Positions 1-12,313 of a stretch of DNA of 64,000 bases are shown here, piece after piece. The notes beneath the pieces were generated by a model that saw nothing but the letters and a program-made list of their open reading frames with translations, was not told the origin of the DNA and searched no databases. The DNA lies in the NCBI RefSeq assembly GCF_932294415.1, contig NC_065536.1, positions 52,216,354 to 52,280,353 of the forward strand, given 5' to 3'. This stretch comes from Quercus robur (lineage: Eukaryota; Streptophyta; Magnoliopsida; Fagales; Fagaceae). Both the position numbers and the translations under genes were made by a program. Positions within the stretch are counted from its first letter, which is position 1. Each line of letters starts with the position of its first letter.

Positions 1-307
1 CGGTTGGGAGTAGACGTAAAGGTTGAATAGCATGGTCAAGAATAGAGGCCTGTCAGCCACAGAGTTCTCTACTACAGTATTGACAGTCTTTTCACTTATC
101 CTATCCGTGCATTAAACTCATCCTTGACAATAGGTCTCCTCAGATCAGGCCCTGGGCCTTGATATAGAGCGGGCCGGGGTCATGAATTTTCTGGCCCACA
201 GTATCCAATATAATATCATTCAAAACTTTAAATAATGTGTCATTTTGAATAATAAAAAATTGAATAAAAAATGTGTATATATATATTAAACAATAAGGAA
301 TTTTTGT
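1..307. other. Unassigned left-edge sequence
   Basis: No open frame, splice-consistent exon or repeat boundary could be supported here. The first ~190 bases are relatively GC-rich, with GGCCC/GGGCC words of the kind seen in plant LTRs, so this may be the end of a retroelement cut by the window edge. That is only a guess. Confidence 0.3.
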
Positions 308-569
308 TGTGGGAACACTTCCTGCATTAAGCAGTTTTTGTCCGCTTTAGGGAGCTAGTCCCTCACGGTTTTGTCACGAAGGGGTTGGAGCTCATGGTTG
401 CTTCAGAAGCTTATAAACCATGAGTGGGAGGGTAACTTAGGCGATGTGGGACTCCGGTGTCAAGCCCAAAGGGTGAAAATCTTGAGCTCCCACCCCTTTG
501 TGACAAAACCGTGAGGGACTGGCTCCCCAAAGCGGACAAAAACTGCTTAATGCAGGAAGTGTTCCCACA
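308..569. mobile_element. Foldback element with ~87-bp inverted arms
   Basis: Bases 308-394 and 483-569 are inverted copies of each other with only a few mismatches, separated by an 88-base spacer. The ends read TGTGGGAAC and GTTCCCACA. The element has no coding capacity. The right flank is a T run and the left flank is T-rich, so a target duplication cannot be read. It is best called a small non-autonomous foldback or MITE-type element; the superfamily is unresolved. Confidence 0.7.
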
Positions 570-985
570 TTTTTTTTTTAAATCATAGTTATTTGGTAGG
601 AAGGAATGATAATATACATGAAATGAAAATAGGAATCATTTCTCCTTGTTTGATATAAATGAAAAATATGAGCTATAAAATCATCTTGAATTATAATTAC
701 AATTTTGCATTCATATTGAAATGATGTATTCGTATATTTTCATAATAATTTTTTATTTATTTATTTACGTAATCTTTGAAACCTCAAATTTTAAATAACA
801 AGCTTTGTCAAAAATATATTATTATTTCTAGACCAAAAAATGAATTTTTTTCCCCGTAAAATTCTCTCATTACAACTATATAAATTTTTTTGCATTTATG
901 CTATTAACCAACATTGTAGTATGAGAATTTTCTATCTTTATAACAAAAATCAAAGGGGGAGAAAACCAAAACAATTATAAAGCGA

Positions 986-2040
986 TTAGGGGCTGTTTGG
1001 TAGGGTGTTTTGAGCAACAATTTTCAATATTTAAACAACATTACATGTATTTCCATTAAGGTTGTCAAAATCGGGGTCCTACGTAGGATCGTGGGAGGTA
1101 GGTAAGATCGTAGATCGTAGGATCGGATCGTGGATTGTAAGATCCTACTTATTTTCAAATTTTAAGCAAAAACCCTATTGATAGTGACTTTGTATGTTAT
1201 ATAATTACTTAAAATATGAATCCATCCATTAAAAAAAAAAATTGTATCATAAAATGTAATTTGCACGCACTACATCGTTCTTATGTCATTCTAACAAAAC
1301 AAAATATATTTAACTTTTGACATAATGTATCTAAAAAGTTCAGTACATGTTTAATTAGCAACTAAGTACCAAAATATTATCTACACATATGGAAAATGTT
1401 TTCCAAATTCTAAGTTCCAAATCCAAAATAAGTTAGGCTAGTTAGCATATAAAAACTAGCTAACTACAAATTTACAATATGTAATCCAAAAGAGAATTTT
1501 CAATCTAAGGTAAACTAACTAATTACAAATATGAAATCCAAAAGAGAATTCTCATTCTAAGATTCTTTTAATCTAATCACTGTCATTGTCATATCCCATT
1601 TCATCATCTAAATATTTTAGGTTTTGTTTTTGAAAACGTTAAACTTAAGTACTATAGGTTTTTTTTGAGATTTTATGTGGACATAGGGGTAAATTTAGGA
1701 CTTTAATTCAGTATTGGGCTTATGAGGCTTGTGGGTTTAGGTGGATTATCTTACCCAAATGAATCCCACTTTAAAAAAAAATCAAGCCAAATGGTAGGAT
1801 CGGTAGGATCCCATACGATCCTACGATCCTACGATCCTATGCGATCCTACACGATCCTACCATTTTTGCGATCCTACTATGATTTTAAACTTTTTGGTGA
1901 GGTAGGATCGTAAAATCGTGCGATTTTATGATCCGGATCGCGATTTTGACAACCATGATTTTCACATACTTTTCCATTCACACATATTTCCAAAAAATAC
2001 AAATAACGTTACTAGAACAACATTATCAAACGGCTCCTAA
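986..2040. mobile_element. Old TIR element carrying a nested insertion
   Basis: The left end (TTAGGGGCTGTTTGG from 986) and the right end (CAAACGGCTCCTAA to 2040) are imperfect inverted repeats over about 30 bases. The GTTTGG/CCAAAC core is common in plant hAT-type MITEs. A second repeat (1060-1954) occupies most of the interior, so the original element would have been only ~160 bp. No target duplication was found at the outer ends. Confidence 0.5.
1060..1954. mobile_element. GATC-rich TIR element inside an older element
   Basis: The element begins GGTTGTCAAAATCG and ends CGATTTTGACAACC. Both subterminal regions (1078-1145 and 1795-1940) are packed with GTAGGATCG / CGATCCTAC words in opposite orientation, so the ends can fold on each other. 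The ~640-bp centre is AT-rich with no coding frame. It looks like a non-autonomous DNA transposon whose repeated subterminal motifs could be transposase binding sites. No clear target duplication was found. Confidence 0.6.
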
Positions 2041-2337
2041 ATATATGAATTCAATATTCTCTTCTCTTTTCTTTTTCTTTTTTTTTTTTTTTTTTTTGGT
2101 TGCCATTCACCAAAACTATTGGACTTTGAGGACAAAATGAATTACATAATCAATTCGATCCAGTTCGAAGGAAAACCAAATAGGTTATTGTTTGTCTAAT
2201 GAAACTTCATTCGAGCCTATCAAAGGCCCTTTCAAATTAAACTTTTACTACTAAAAAGCCTTGCTCGCTCTTTGAAGTAGTCCTTGACTGGACAATCTCC
2301 TAAAAAAGGATGACATTGCCACTAACTTTCCTACCTT

Positions 2338-2496
2338 CCTACCTAGAACAAAACTAGCTTGCAATGGGTGGACCATTGGGTCAGTGAAGGGTTTAAGTAT
2401 ACGAGCTAGGATCTTTGTGATTGTGTAGTACGAGGTATTACATGAGCCAATAGGACGAAACTGAGTGATCATCTCAAGCTTGGTAATTTTTGAGAT
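2338..2496 (-). pseudogene. LINE (L1-type) reverse transcriptase fragment
   Basis: On the minus strand this encodes about 50 residues matching the start of the L1-type reverse transcriptase domain: an ISKI segment, then TQFRPIGSCNTSYYTITKIL, then HPLQASFVLGR. Known LINEs read roughly FRPISLCN...KILANRLKP...HPLQAAFVPGR here. A stop codon sits immediately upstream, and the match is lost after the FVLGR motif although the frame stays open to 2251. This is a dead scrap of a much longer element; no endonuclease or catalytic YADD region is present. Confidence 0.75.
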
Positions 2497-2499
2497 TTA

Positions 2500-4248
2500 A
2501 TCGAGATATTTTTGCTTTGAAGTACCTCTTTTCTCAACCACTGGAGCCACAAGTGTCGAAGGTTCGGTGGCCAGACCAATGGCTCTGGCGACCAGACCGC
2601 CAACACTGCCTACTAGACCGGTAACCCAACCACCAAATGGGAGAAGAGATAGCTACTGTTTGTTTTTGTAAAATGTTTTACAAAGTTATTTGGCTATGAG
2701 TTTTAGAAGGATTTTAGCGTGGGTCTTTATTGGGTATATGATATTTTAATTTAGCAATGAATTTTTTTTTTTTTTAGTGATAATTTAATAGTTACAACAA
2801 AAAGGGAGTCTTGGACTATGGACATTTCCATGGAAAAAACAAAGAAGTGACAATTAATCAGCTAACCTAATGACATTTTAGATACTTTTTTTTCTATTAT
2901 ATGTCAGCAATGAGCAAAGCCACCCACGTATATGTATTATTACGAATATTTTAAACCTATTTCCTTCACCTAATATTTGGTGTTTTTGGTCATAATGGTC
3001 TAGTGCATAACATGCAAATAAAGAACCTTAAAAATTAATTTGGAAGGAAGAAGGTTCGAGGAATTTTCACTCTAGTGAAAAAACAGAAGGTTCTAATTAC
3101 TCTAAATGGGTATCTAAACAGTGTACAATGTTCGCACTAATGTCATAATGATAAATGCGTCAAGGAATAACAATGAAATGTTTATTGTGTTGTCGAATTA
3201 TCAATGGAAGAATTAATACAAAAATGCCTAAAAAGAAGAAGAAAAAAAACTATTGATCACACAATCTACGAATAGCTAATCATTTTGAAAGAATGAGGCC
3301 ACGATAAAACCCTACACAAAATTAAAAGACCCTTTAATAGAGGCCATGATAGTGCCATTTGCTTCATATTGCTGACACATAATATATATATAAGTTGACA
3401 TCTTCTAGAATTCCACTTAGAATAATTAGATTAGAACGGCTTCTATGTACACCATAATGATGAGTTAATTATGTTTAAGGACCAACGAGAACAAACTTAT
3501 TTGCGCACTTTGTGTGTTTCATTGAATACTCGATCAAAAAAATGGGTTGTGAGTGATTTTAGCATTTTCTCTAAGTACATGTTGAGCCCCATTAGTGGAA
3601 CTAACACAAATTTCCCTTTCATATTAGACTAATGTCGGTGTTTTTACTTTGTGTATTAGTTTAATGCCTAAGTTGATAATGCTGGTTCAGGGTTTAACTT
3701 TGAACAAATAGGGGTTTAAACTTTTTAGAGAGTATGCCTTTTTGAGAGTGGGGTATAAAGAGTAGGGTTTGTCAAGAAGAAGAAGAAAAAATCAAATGGA
3801 GCTTAAAAGGAAATGCCCACTAAGAAATTCTTTTATATCCAAGAGAATTATTTTACTTGGAAGAGAGAGTGATCATTATCGAAGACTAACAAATGAGAGG
3901 ATGAACAACATGCAACTTATCATAAGTGGAGTTTAGCTTTTTAATTGTTTAATTAAAAGTTTAGAATATGGCTTATGATGCTTCGACTATTGTTCTTTAC
4001 CTGTTTATTCTTTGTTTTTTTATAAAAACTTTTTAAAATCTTTTTTTTATTCTTCTAAGTTCTAACTGCCACCCCACCAAGATGCTGAATCATGCAGTGA
4101 GCAATGTCTTTGCAATATGGGAAAGCCTATGGTTTTTTCGTACCCAGAAATGTCTCACTCAAATGTGGGTCCTTTACCATGAAGTCATGAAATTCTAAAA
4201 CCTTCTTAGAAAAAATATAAATAAATAAACAATGCCGTGAGGGTTAAA

Positions 4249-4291
<43 letters not shown>

Positions 4292-4817
4292 AATCAAATC
4301 AAATTGTACACATGAAAAAAAAAAAAAAAAACACTTAATCATAATAAGTTTACGCATGTAAGCCAATGAAACATTAATGTGTACATGTACTTTGTTTTTT
4401 GAAAAATGCAACTTATATTTTTAACTTGTGTCCTTAATGAACTTGTTAACGGAATGTTTAAAAAAAAAACTGAGGATGAATGAATAAGATGTGAGAACGG
4501 TCTGTACAGTTTTTTTTTTTTTTTTTTTGAGAAATAATTATAATATGGTGCTAAATCTACAGTTCGAACTTTTTCCCTTTTAAACCCAAAACTCTTTATA
4601 CATAAAGAAGTACCAATTCAGCTACAAATCATTTGACTAAGATAGGCAAAGCTTATTATTGCAAATAGGGTTGTGGAATGAGGAGTAAACTAGCGGCCCA
4701 AAAAGAAAAATAAATAAATAGTAAATAAGAAGATGTGGAGCCCATTTTCTTTGTAATTAACGGGCTTAGCGCACCATCCTAGGCATTGGATTAAAATGTT
4801 TGGTTGCATGAGTTTAA
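2500..4817. other. Intergenic, no gene seen
   Basis: AT-rich sequence with poly-T and poly-A runs and a TA microsatellite near 4256-4279. No frame with protein-like composition and no clear repeat boundary was recognised. Confidence 0.5.
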
Positions 4818-5179
4818 GAGCACTTGCATACAGATTACACCATAAACACCCTATTGAAGTAAGGTGCTACTAATAAAAAATTATTTTCTATTCCTTCTCA
4901 TTTTATTAAATTAGTGTGCGTTTGTTTAGCAACGCATCTACGTTGTTTTTGTGTTTGCGTTTTTTGGCTGATCTTATGGCACTATTCATAGATCAACCAA
5001 AGCACAAAAATGCGTGAACAGTATTTTTTCATTTAAAAAATATTTTGTTGCAATATTTTTAGTAAATAAACGGTATCCAAACAGATAGTTTTTCTTCTCT
5101 CTCATCCATGTCTCTCACTTTCTATCAACTTTTCTCATTCTCTTCTCTCTCTCTCTCTCTCTCTCAATTGGGTTTCTCA

Positions 5180-5580
5180 GTCTCGTGGTGATTGGTGGTG
5201 CAGTGGCTCATGGTGGCTGTGATGGGTGGTGGTCAGGGTGGATGGGTAGAGATCGGGGTGGGGTGGGGTGGGTGGGTTGAGACCAGTTGGGGTGGCTTGA
5301 GTTGAGGTGGCTGGAGTTGAGTTTGAGGTGGCTGGGTTTAAGGTTGGGTTTGGGTGGGTGGGTTGTGAGCCAGCTGGGGTGGGTAGAGGTTGGGGTGGGG
5401 TGGGTGGGTTGTGAGGCGGCTAGGGTGGGTAGAGGTTAGGGTGGCTGGGGTTGAGACCGACTTGGGTTTGGTTGTGGCGGTTGGGATGGTGGGTTGTGGT
5501 CGCTGTGATGGTGGGTAATGGTTGTTTGGGTTTTATGAAGGCTTGGTGGTGGGGTGGTGATTGGGTGGCTATTGGTTGTG
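5180..5580 (+). repeat. G-rich GGGTGG minisatellite
   Basis: About 400 bases built from variants of GGGTGGGTTG, GGGGTGGGGTGG and GGTTGAG words, with almost no C on this strand. Several stretches (around 5255-5275 and 5390-5410) contain four or more G-runs of three or more close together, which could form G-quadruplexes. Open frames here are low-complexity and are not genes. Confidence 0.7.
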
Positions 5581-5586
5581 AGTTTG

Positions 5587-5693
<107 letters not shown>

Positions 5694-6460
5694 ATAGTTT
5701 TTAGGTAATGTGAAAAATAGAACCTTTAATGTTGAACGAGTAGTAAAGTAAGATGTTAAAATAGAAAAAAGTAGTGTTTTAAGTTGTCAAATGCTAAAAT
5801 TTTTGAAAGTTTTGATGAGAATGCTCTAAGAATTTATTTTAACTATTTTTATACATAGAGAAAAAATAAAGATATCCATTGGTTTAGAAATTATTTTTAG
5901 AAATTTTTATGAGGAAAAAAGAAACAATTAACTTTTTTTTATACCTTTTTATATTTTTCTCATAAAAAGCAGTATCATTTTTTTTAAAAATTATCCATTA
6001 ACAAATTTCTTAAGGGCACCTTTTAATAGAACCCTTTTATATAACTACTTTTTTAAAAAATCACATCAGATTATCTATTTTACACTTTATTTTATTAAAT
6101 TATTTTTTTATCAATTTTTATTATTCTCCCAAATCATCTCTTACTCTCTCTTTGAGTAAAGAAAATATTAAAAAATAAATTTACATATGAACGGTAATTA
6201 TATATATTTGCATGGTTACTATAGGTAAAATCTTATTTTGCACAATTTTGCATAAGCGTATGTGTGTTTTTTTGGGGTTGGTTGGGCAAATTGTATGGCT
6301 TATGTTATTTTAGATAGATTGATATAAATGCTCTGAGTGGCAGTTTGATATGACTAGGGAATACGACATGATTTTTTACCGATTAGTATTTAGTGTAAAT
6401 GGGTTCATACCAAACATTTCGATCCACTTCCTTTAGACGATTAATAAGTAGGTCAATTCT

Positions 6461-6733
6461 GGGTCCATTTGGATACAACTTATTTTTTATGAAACTAAAA
6501 ACTGAAACTAAAAACGCTATAGCGAAATAATTTTTAAATGTGTAAATAGTGCTGTAGGATCCATTTTTAATGAAAAAGTTGCTGAAAAGTGTAATTTGTG
6601 AGACCCGTGAGCAATACACATGTGCACTATTCACAGTTGACTTGTCAACAATTGCGGGTTGAACAAACAAAAAAGAGAAAAACACAGATTACAAAACGCA
6701 AACGCCAAATTAATTTGAATCCAAACGGTACTC
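6461..6733. mobile_element. hAT-type MITE (GTTTGGAT family)
   Basis: The left end GGGTCCATTTGGAT matches the inverted right end GAGTACCGTTTGGAT apart from an indel and two changes. The 273-bp interior is AT-rich and non-coding. This end type is frequent in plant non-autonomous elements. No target duplication was found. Confidence 0.5.
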
Positions 6734-8060
6734 TATGTTAATCTACTTAACGACAACCAACTCGAAATAATTTAATTCATAAAAATAAATGTTATTTTTA
6801 TCCAAATGAAAATTTAAATTATAAATATACAATTGAATAATTAAAAGATTTGTAATGATTATATTGACAAAATCCTTTATTATAACTTTAAAGTCCTTAA
6901 TCATTTTACCCAAAACAATGAAAAAAAAAAAAAAACCCTTTCTTGTCCCTTTATCTTTCTTAAATATTGTTCTCATAAATTCTTATAGACTTTCATTAGA
7001 TAAAAATATTATTATCCACATTATATGCTATTAGTACTTTAATTAATGCTGTTATGAAATAGAATTTTTTTAGAATTTATTAATAATTATTATAATTTAT
7101 TTGTTAACAAAATACAAAAATATGTTATCATTTTAGGTCATTTTTTAAATGGGTTGAAATAGGTCATGCCCATATTAATTCCATTACATTTTTATTAAAA
7201 AAAAAAAAAATTTAAATGCATTGTGTTGTGTCAATTCGCTTAATAAATAAGTGATGTTAGGATTAAAATATTTTGACTAAATTATTAAATGGGTCAGATC
7301 AGGATTGATCCATGTAATCAAACAATTTTGCCTTGACATGATACAAACATGACTTGCTAACATAAATGGCCACCCTTACTTGAGCCAGAGCAGCTAGCTG
7401 ATTTAGGTTCTTGGCCCAATAAAAAATGGTGGATCAATATAATTGGACTAACCTTTTCTCAAAAAAAGATGGGCCATGTAGCCCAACTCAGTCATGTTCC
7501 CAAATGATCACAATCAGAACAGGCTCAAAGATCTTTTTATTAAATTTATAAATTTTTTTTTCCCAGGGGCACAGCTTTTAATTCCATGTACCAAGCAAAG
7601 TACCCAAATTAATCAATTTGACCTAACCTAAGTAGTCAAAGTCAAGCTCATATCAATAGAGGCCAGAGATGACTTCAGTTAATCTGTTTCAGCCGGTCAA
7701 AACCATATAGTCAGCCTACCATGTGAGTAGTTTAACTTTAACTTATGACTCAGACCTAGTGGTACCTTAAGGATTCAATAATGGTAATTTAAGATATCCT
7801 ATTAAGTTAAAGAACAAGATAGCATAATGTTTTGCTTGCAGTGATGATAAGTGTAAATGCATCATTAAAACGTAGGTAGGTACTCAGGAAATCTTGTAAG
7901 GTAACAAACTAGGCATTGTGAAGTAATCACCTAATCCATTAAAGTCTTTTGGAGGGAGTCCGCAAATGACAAAAGAGTCGGTGACTCGGTATAACATTTT
8001 TTTGTCATCTTACGTAGCTTTTTGATGGGAATTTTCAGCTTTAAAATTCTTAATTGGTAC
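6734..8060. other. Intergenic, no gene seen
   Basis: AT-rich DNA with A and T runs. Frames in this stretch have no recognisable protein similarity. Confidence 0.5.
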
Positions 8061-8506
8061 TAAGAGGTGTGCATCAAATTCATCAACTCAACTAACCAAA
8101 TCCAAATATTTTGGTTAATTTTCATGGGTTGTGTTGGAATTTTATCTTGAGCTTTGGGTTAGGTTGGATTTAAGTTCAAGTTGATGGGTTTTTCATCCTA
8201 TCTAACCTAACTAATCTCACTATGTACATAAGTTTATTTTATTTCTCATTTTAAAATTTTTTTTATTGATTTTGGTATTTTTTAGAATAAATTTTGACAA
8301 ATTTGAAATATAATTTAATCATATTATATGAGTTATAATAATTTTATTGAAAAAATTGTTTAAATAATTAATAAAAGCCCCAATTTTTACAAGAAATAAA
8401 ATATGTACACACATTCCTCCCCAACTTAGGTCGGGTTGGATTGGTTTTTACATATTTGATGAGTTGGGTTGGATTGAATTTTTTTTGCCCAACAAAATCG
8501 GTTTGA

Positions 8507-8557
<51 letters not shown>

Positions 8558-8613
8558 AAAAACACAAACAAACAAACAAACAAACGTCTAATCCAATCCA
8601 TGCACATCCTTAC
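8061..8613. mobile_element. Possible MITE with GGTGTGCAT-type ends
   Basis: The left end TAAGAGGTGTGCAT and the right end ATGCACATCCTTA are imperfect inverted repeats. The interior has repeated AACCTAACTAA / GGTTGGATTT words, a ~52-base poly-A tract (8510-8562, one interruption) and a short AAAC repeat. No target duplication is visible, so the boundaries are tentative. Confidence 0.35.
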
Positions 8614-9557
8614 GTCGCGGTTAAAATTCAAATACCTGTTCCTCAACTATTGCATTTAATAATGTTGACTTAGTGCAATATATTTGCAACCATGAACCAT
8701 CGTCATGGTCCAACCAATGTTTGGGAACTTCAGTCTTAAGCTTGAAGAACCCCATAATTTTGCTCCAACTATTATTGACAAACATTATGCTAAGAAAGTA
8801 CACATTCTTACAGAATTAAAATGAGTCAAAGTGGCAATGTGTATATGGGTTTTGGCCGGCAGGGTTGGAGTTATGGTGATTGCGACATTGTGTTGAAGGA
8901 GTTGGGTGTGGTGTCTTTGTCATGTTTGACAACCAATGGCACCACAACCTCCTAATGGTCAATATTGCTATGGACGATGGCGGCAGCGTGGGCTTAGGAG
9001 AGTGGTGGTAATTTGGGTTGGTGGATTTAATGTTTTGATGATTGATTGATTGTTGATGGCGATTTGTTGAAGTTAGTGATTGTGGAAATTGTTTGGTGAG
9101 GGTTAATTTTTAAAGAATCTACAACTTTTTTTTCTATCAAGTGGTAAATAAAAATGGTGTTAATTTCATAACCACTCACAAATTCAGAGTCACTTGAGAG
9201 TTTATGGAAATAACAACATTTAGTCATAAATCATAAAATTATTAAGAATCAGGGAAACCCAAGAATTTAAAGTATAAACAAATACAAACTTACATTAGCT
9301 GTATAATTATATTTTGAAAAACTATTAGGAGAAGAAGAAGAAAAGAAAATTGAACTAGGGGGAAAAATAAGAAGGGTCCGTTAATTTAAGTAGAGAACAT
9401 ACTCATGTCATAGAAATTGAGTCCTATTAAAAAAATAGCTTGGCGAGTTTTGCCTCTTTTTTTTTTTTTTTGGGTAATCATCGTATCATCTAGGCAGAAT
9501 CAGAATTTTGATTGTGAATAGAACAAAGCATTAGTAGAAAAAATATTTTATAATAAC
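8614..9557. other. Intergenic, no gene seen
   Basis: No gene or bounded repeat was recognised. Around 8850-9010 the composition is less AT-biased, but no frame survives on either strand. Confidence 0.4.
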
Positions 9558-9608
9558 TGTAGGGACACGTTTTGTAGCCTAAGCCCAAAGTGTAAGGGAT
9601 ATTGGCTC

Positions 9609-10219
9609 TAGGGCTGTCCATGGGTCAGGCAAGTCAAGTTTGTGCTCAACCCGCTGCCGACCGAGAAACTGATCGGATCGAGCGGTTCAGACATCCAGTT
9701 GGTTTTGGGCGGGTTGGTTGGAGTCAAGATTTGAGATTCCAGCGAGAAAACGGCGAAAAGTTAGTGAGATTTCGCCAAATCTAGAAGAAATCTCACCTGA
9801 TTTGATGAGATTTCACTAGATTTGGATGAAATATCACTAGATCTACTTGATAAGTTGCTGAAATATGAAAATTTGTTGCCAAAATCTGAAAATTTGAAGT
9901 CGGAATCTGGAAATTTGAGGCTAGAATTTGGAAATTCTCGCCGGATTCTGGAAAATATCGCCGAAATCTGGGAAAAACTCACCAGAATCTGGAAATTTTC
10001 GTCAAAATCTGGAAATTTTGGTTGGAAATTCTTAAACATCTGTCGGATCGGGTTTTTCGGGTTTTGGGGGAGGAAAATCGAGACCGACCCGTCGGAGTCG
10101 GTTTTTGGAACAAATGACCCGCCGCCGATTGGTAACTTGATCGGGTCAGTCGGTTTTGGATCAGTTGCTGGTCGAGTCCTCCGGGTGGGTCGGGTCTCGG
10201 TTGGGTCTAGATAGGCCTA
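9609..10219. mobile_element. hAT-type MITE with 8-bp TSD ATTGGCTC
   Basis: Exact 8-bp direct repeats ATTGGCTC flank the element at 9601-9608 and 10220-10227, which is the hAT duplication length. The ends TAGGGCT and AGGCCTA are short imperfect inverted repeats. The interior is GC-richer than its surroundings and holds a degenerate tandem repeat (about 9890-10025) built on AATCTGGAAATTT. The repeat keeps frames open on both strands, and these are not believed to be genes. Confidence 0.85.
9890..10025. repeat. Degenerate tandem repeat, AATCTGGAAATTT core
   Basis: At least six imperfect copies of a ~20-30-base unit around ATCTGGAAATTT lie in the middle of the hAT-type MITE. They translate as repeated SGNL/SGNF-like residues, which explains the long overlapping frames on the two strands. 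Confidence 0.65.
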
Positions 10220-10952
10220 ATTGGCTCAGTGAGCCCAGTATAATTAATTTGTAGAGAATGGGTTAAAGAGCTAAGCCTTAATGAATTTGACAATGGTTAG
10301 TATGGATTTAGAAGATAATCAAGAAAGAACAAGGAACATAGAGCTGAATGAATTCACTGTTCGAGAAGGTAAGTTTTCATATAAATCAATTAAATAGGTT
10401 ACAAATACAACTTTGATTACTATAGTGTTTTTCTCTATTAATTTTCAGATCCCTATCCATGAAGAACCTATTACATTATATAGTTCTCTTTGAACGATTT
10501 TGATCCTATACTTGTCGATCATTTTAACCATTACTTAAGTGTTTGTCCCATCAGACACCCTTTCTGGCTTTTTGTGAGTTGTGGTAGTCAAAGCAGCACT
10601 TATCAGGAATCTTCTCCACATAAATGTAGTCAAAAGGTTAGTTATAGGACATTCAATGCGGTGGTTGCAGCTTTCCCTTAGATATTTTTGAGTTCCCATC
10701 CTTCTTGTGTGTTCATGATGCACGTCCCTATCATTAGAATTTCTTGGAAGGTCCCCTTGACTATCGAGACATACATTTGAGCCGTATCTAGCATATTTGA
10801 GAAGTTATTCCTCCTCGGACCGCCCTCCCATTCGTATCTCACTCATTAGATTCTAAGCTTGACCCATCCAACACCATTTATTTGTTCTCAGATTACTATG
10901 CTCTCGACCAAGGCCCAAGGCCCAATATACAATTTGGGCCCTTAACCCTACA

Positions 10953-11400
10953 ATAACTTAGATTCTTTTGTTTTTCAATGCTTCTATTAAACAATAAGTT
11001 GGATTCAATCAATTTTTCTCTCAATGTTTGATGCACTCAACTAATTAATATAAGCGAGAGATTTTATTTATTTTTAATTTCTTTTAAGCTAAGGTCACAA
11101 CAATTTCACGATAACAAACTAAATTTGTTTGCCACCTAAAATATACTTAAAAAATAGTTTGTGCAAAAGTTGTGTCCGTAACAAATTCATTTCTCAAAAT
11201 AAAAATTACAAAATCAGTTAATATAAAAAAATAAAAAAAAAAGAAGAAGTTAAATTACGTTTTTTACCTTAAAGTTTATGATTATTTTTAGTTTGGTATC
11301 CTAAATTTGAAAATTTACATTTTGATCTACCAAGCTTTGATTTCATTATCAAAATAATCATTCAATCCATCTTCATTATTGGTCTAGCACTCTAGCTCTT

Positions 11401-11439
<39 letters not shown>

Positions 11440-12313
11440 CAATGTTTAGTTGGCTGGGTCAGTTTCTCCAAAAAACAAAATTGGCTAGCTAGATCAATAA
11501 CAAAGATTAATAGAAGAATTATTTTGAAAATATAATCAAATTTGGAGGACTAAAATAAAAACAAAGGTTCAAAATTCAAATGTAGTACTTTTATTTATTT
11601 TTAGTTTTTAGTTTTTTATTTATTATTTTTAAAAAGGAGGTCAAACCCCTATCGATTTCAATATAGTCCAACCTGAGGGCGGTATGTTTGAAAAGTTGTG
11701 GATCAAATTTTGAAATGGGTTATTAGCATAGGGATAATTTGTAATTACCTTTCATAATTTATAGCAAACAAGAACTAAATGAGGGCAACTTATCAACAAA
11801 AAACAAAAAAAGAACTACTGAGTGCCCTTTAATAATGGCAAATCTTTTTTTGGGATTCTATTTTGGCCTTTATGGGAATTGAAGAAGAAAAAAGTCTTAG
11901 ATAACATAAACTTGACCCATGAATTTTGGCATATATCATAGTATAATATTATAAACAGAAACCCATAATTAAACCATATTTCTTGCCACTTGCATAGTTA
12001 CATTCTCAACACTCAGGTTCCAAAAAGCTGAGTTGAATGCCAAGCATACCTTCTTGCTTTTGTCTAAGACTCTAGACTGCTAATTGAGAGATTCCATGAA
12101 TGTTCAAAGAGCCACCTGATTATCAATACCCTCATTCCAAGTCAATGAGAAGGGATATGCAATAGTTCACTTAACTATATATATACAGCTACCATGTAAC
12201 AGATCCTCAACCTACCATGGTAGACAAGATTTAAGCTTCACCATACTCTATATTATATATACAAAGGGTTATCAGCATTTCATGTAGTGTACTACTTCAT
12301 TCTTCATCTTAAA
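10953..12313. other. Intergenic / 3' flank of the first RING gene
   Basis: AT-rich. It contains an AG microsatellite at 11402-11437 and sequence with repeated 'AAATTTGAAAATTTACA'-like words that resembles old repeat debris. The last ~100 bases before 12314 are probably the 3' UTR of the minus-strand RING gene. Confidence 0.45.

Larger units (their letters stand above)
9558..10952. mobile_element. Solo LTR (TSD ATAAC) with a MITE inside
   Basis: The sequence starts TGTAGGGAC and ends CCCTACA, a typical TG..CA LTR with short inverted ends. It is flanked by exact 5-bp repeats ATAAC at 9553-9557 and 10953-10957. No internal retroelement sequence lies beside it, so it is a solo LTR left by unequal recombination. 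A hAT-type MITE occupies 9609-10219, leaving ~776 bp of true LTR. The family (Copia or Gypsy) cannot be decided without internal domains. Confidence 0.85.

Noticed and set aside
8368-8646. Minus-strand 92-aa frame with a long poly-Phe tract
   Set aside because: It is the translation of a poly-A/T tract inside a repeat.
9761-10214. Overlapping frames on both strands with SGNL/FPDF-like repeats
   Set aside because: They come from the degenerate AATCTGGAAATTT repeat within a hAT-type MITE that has an exact 8-bp duplication.
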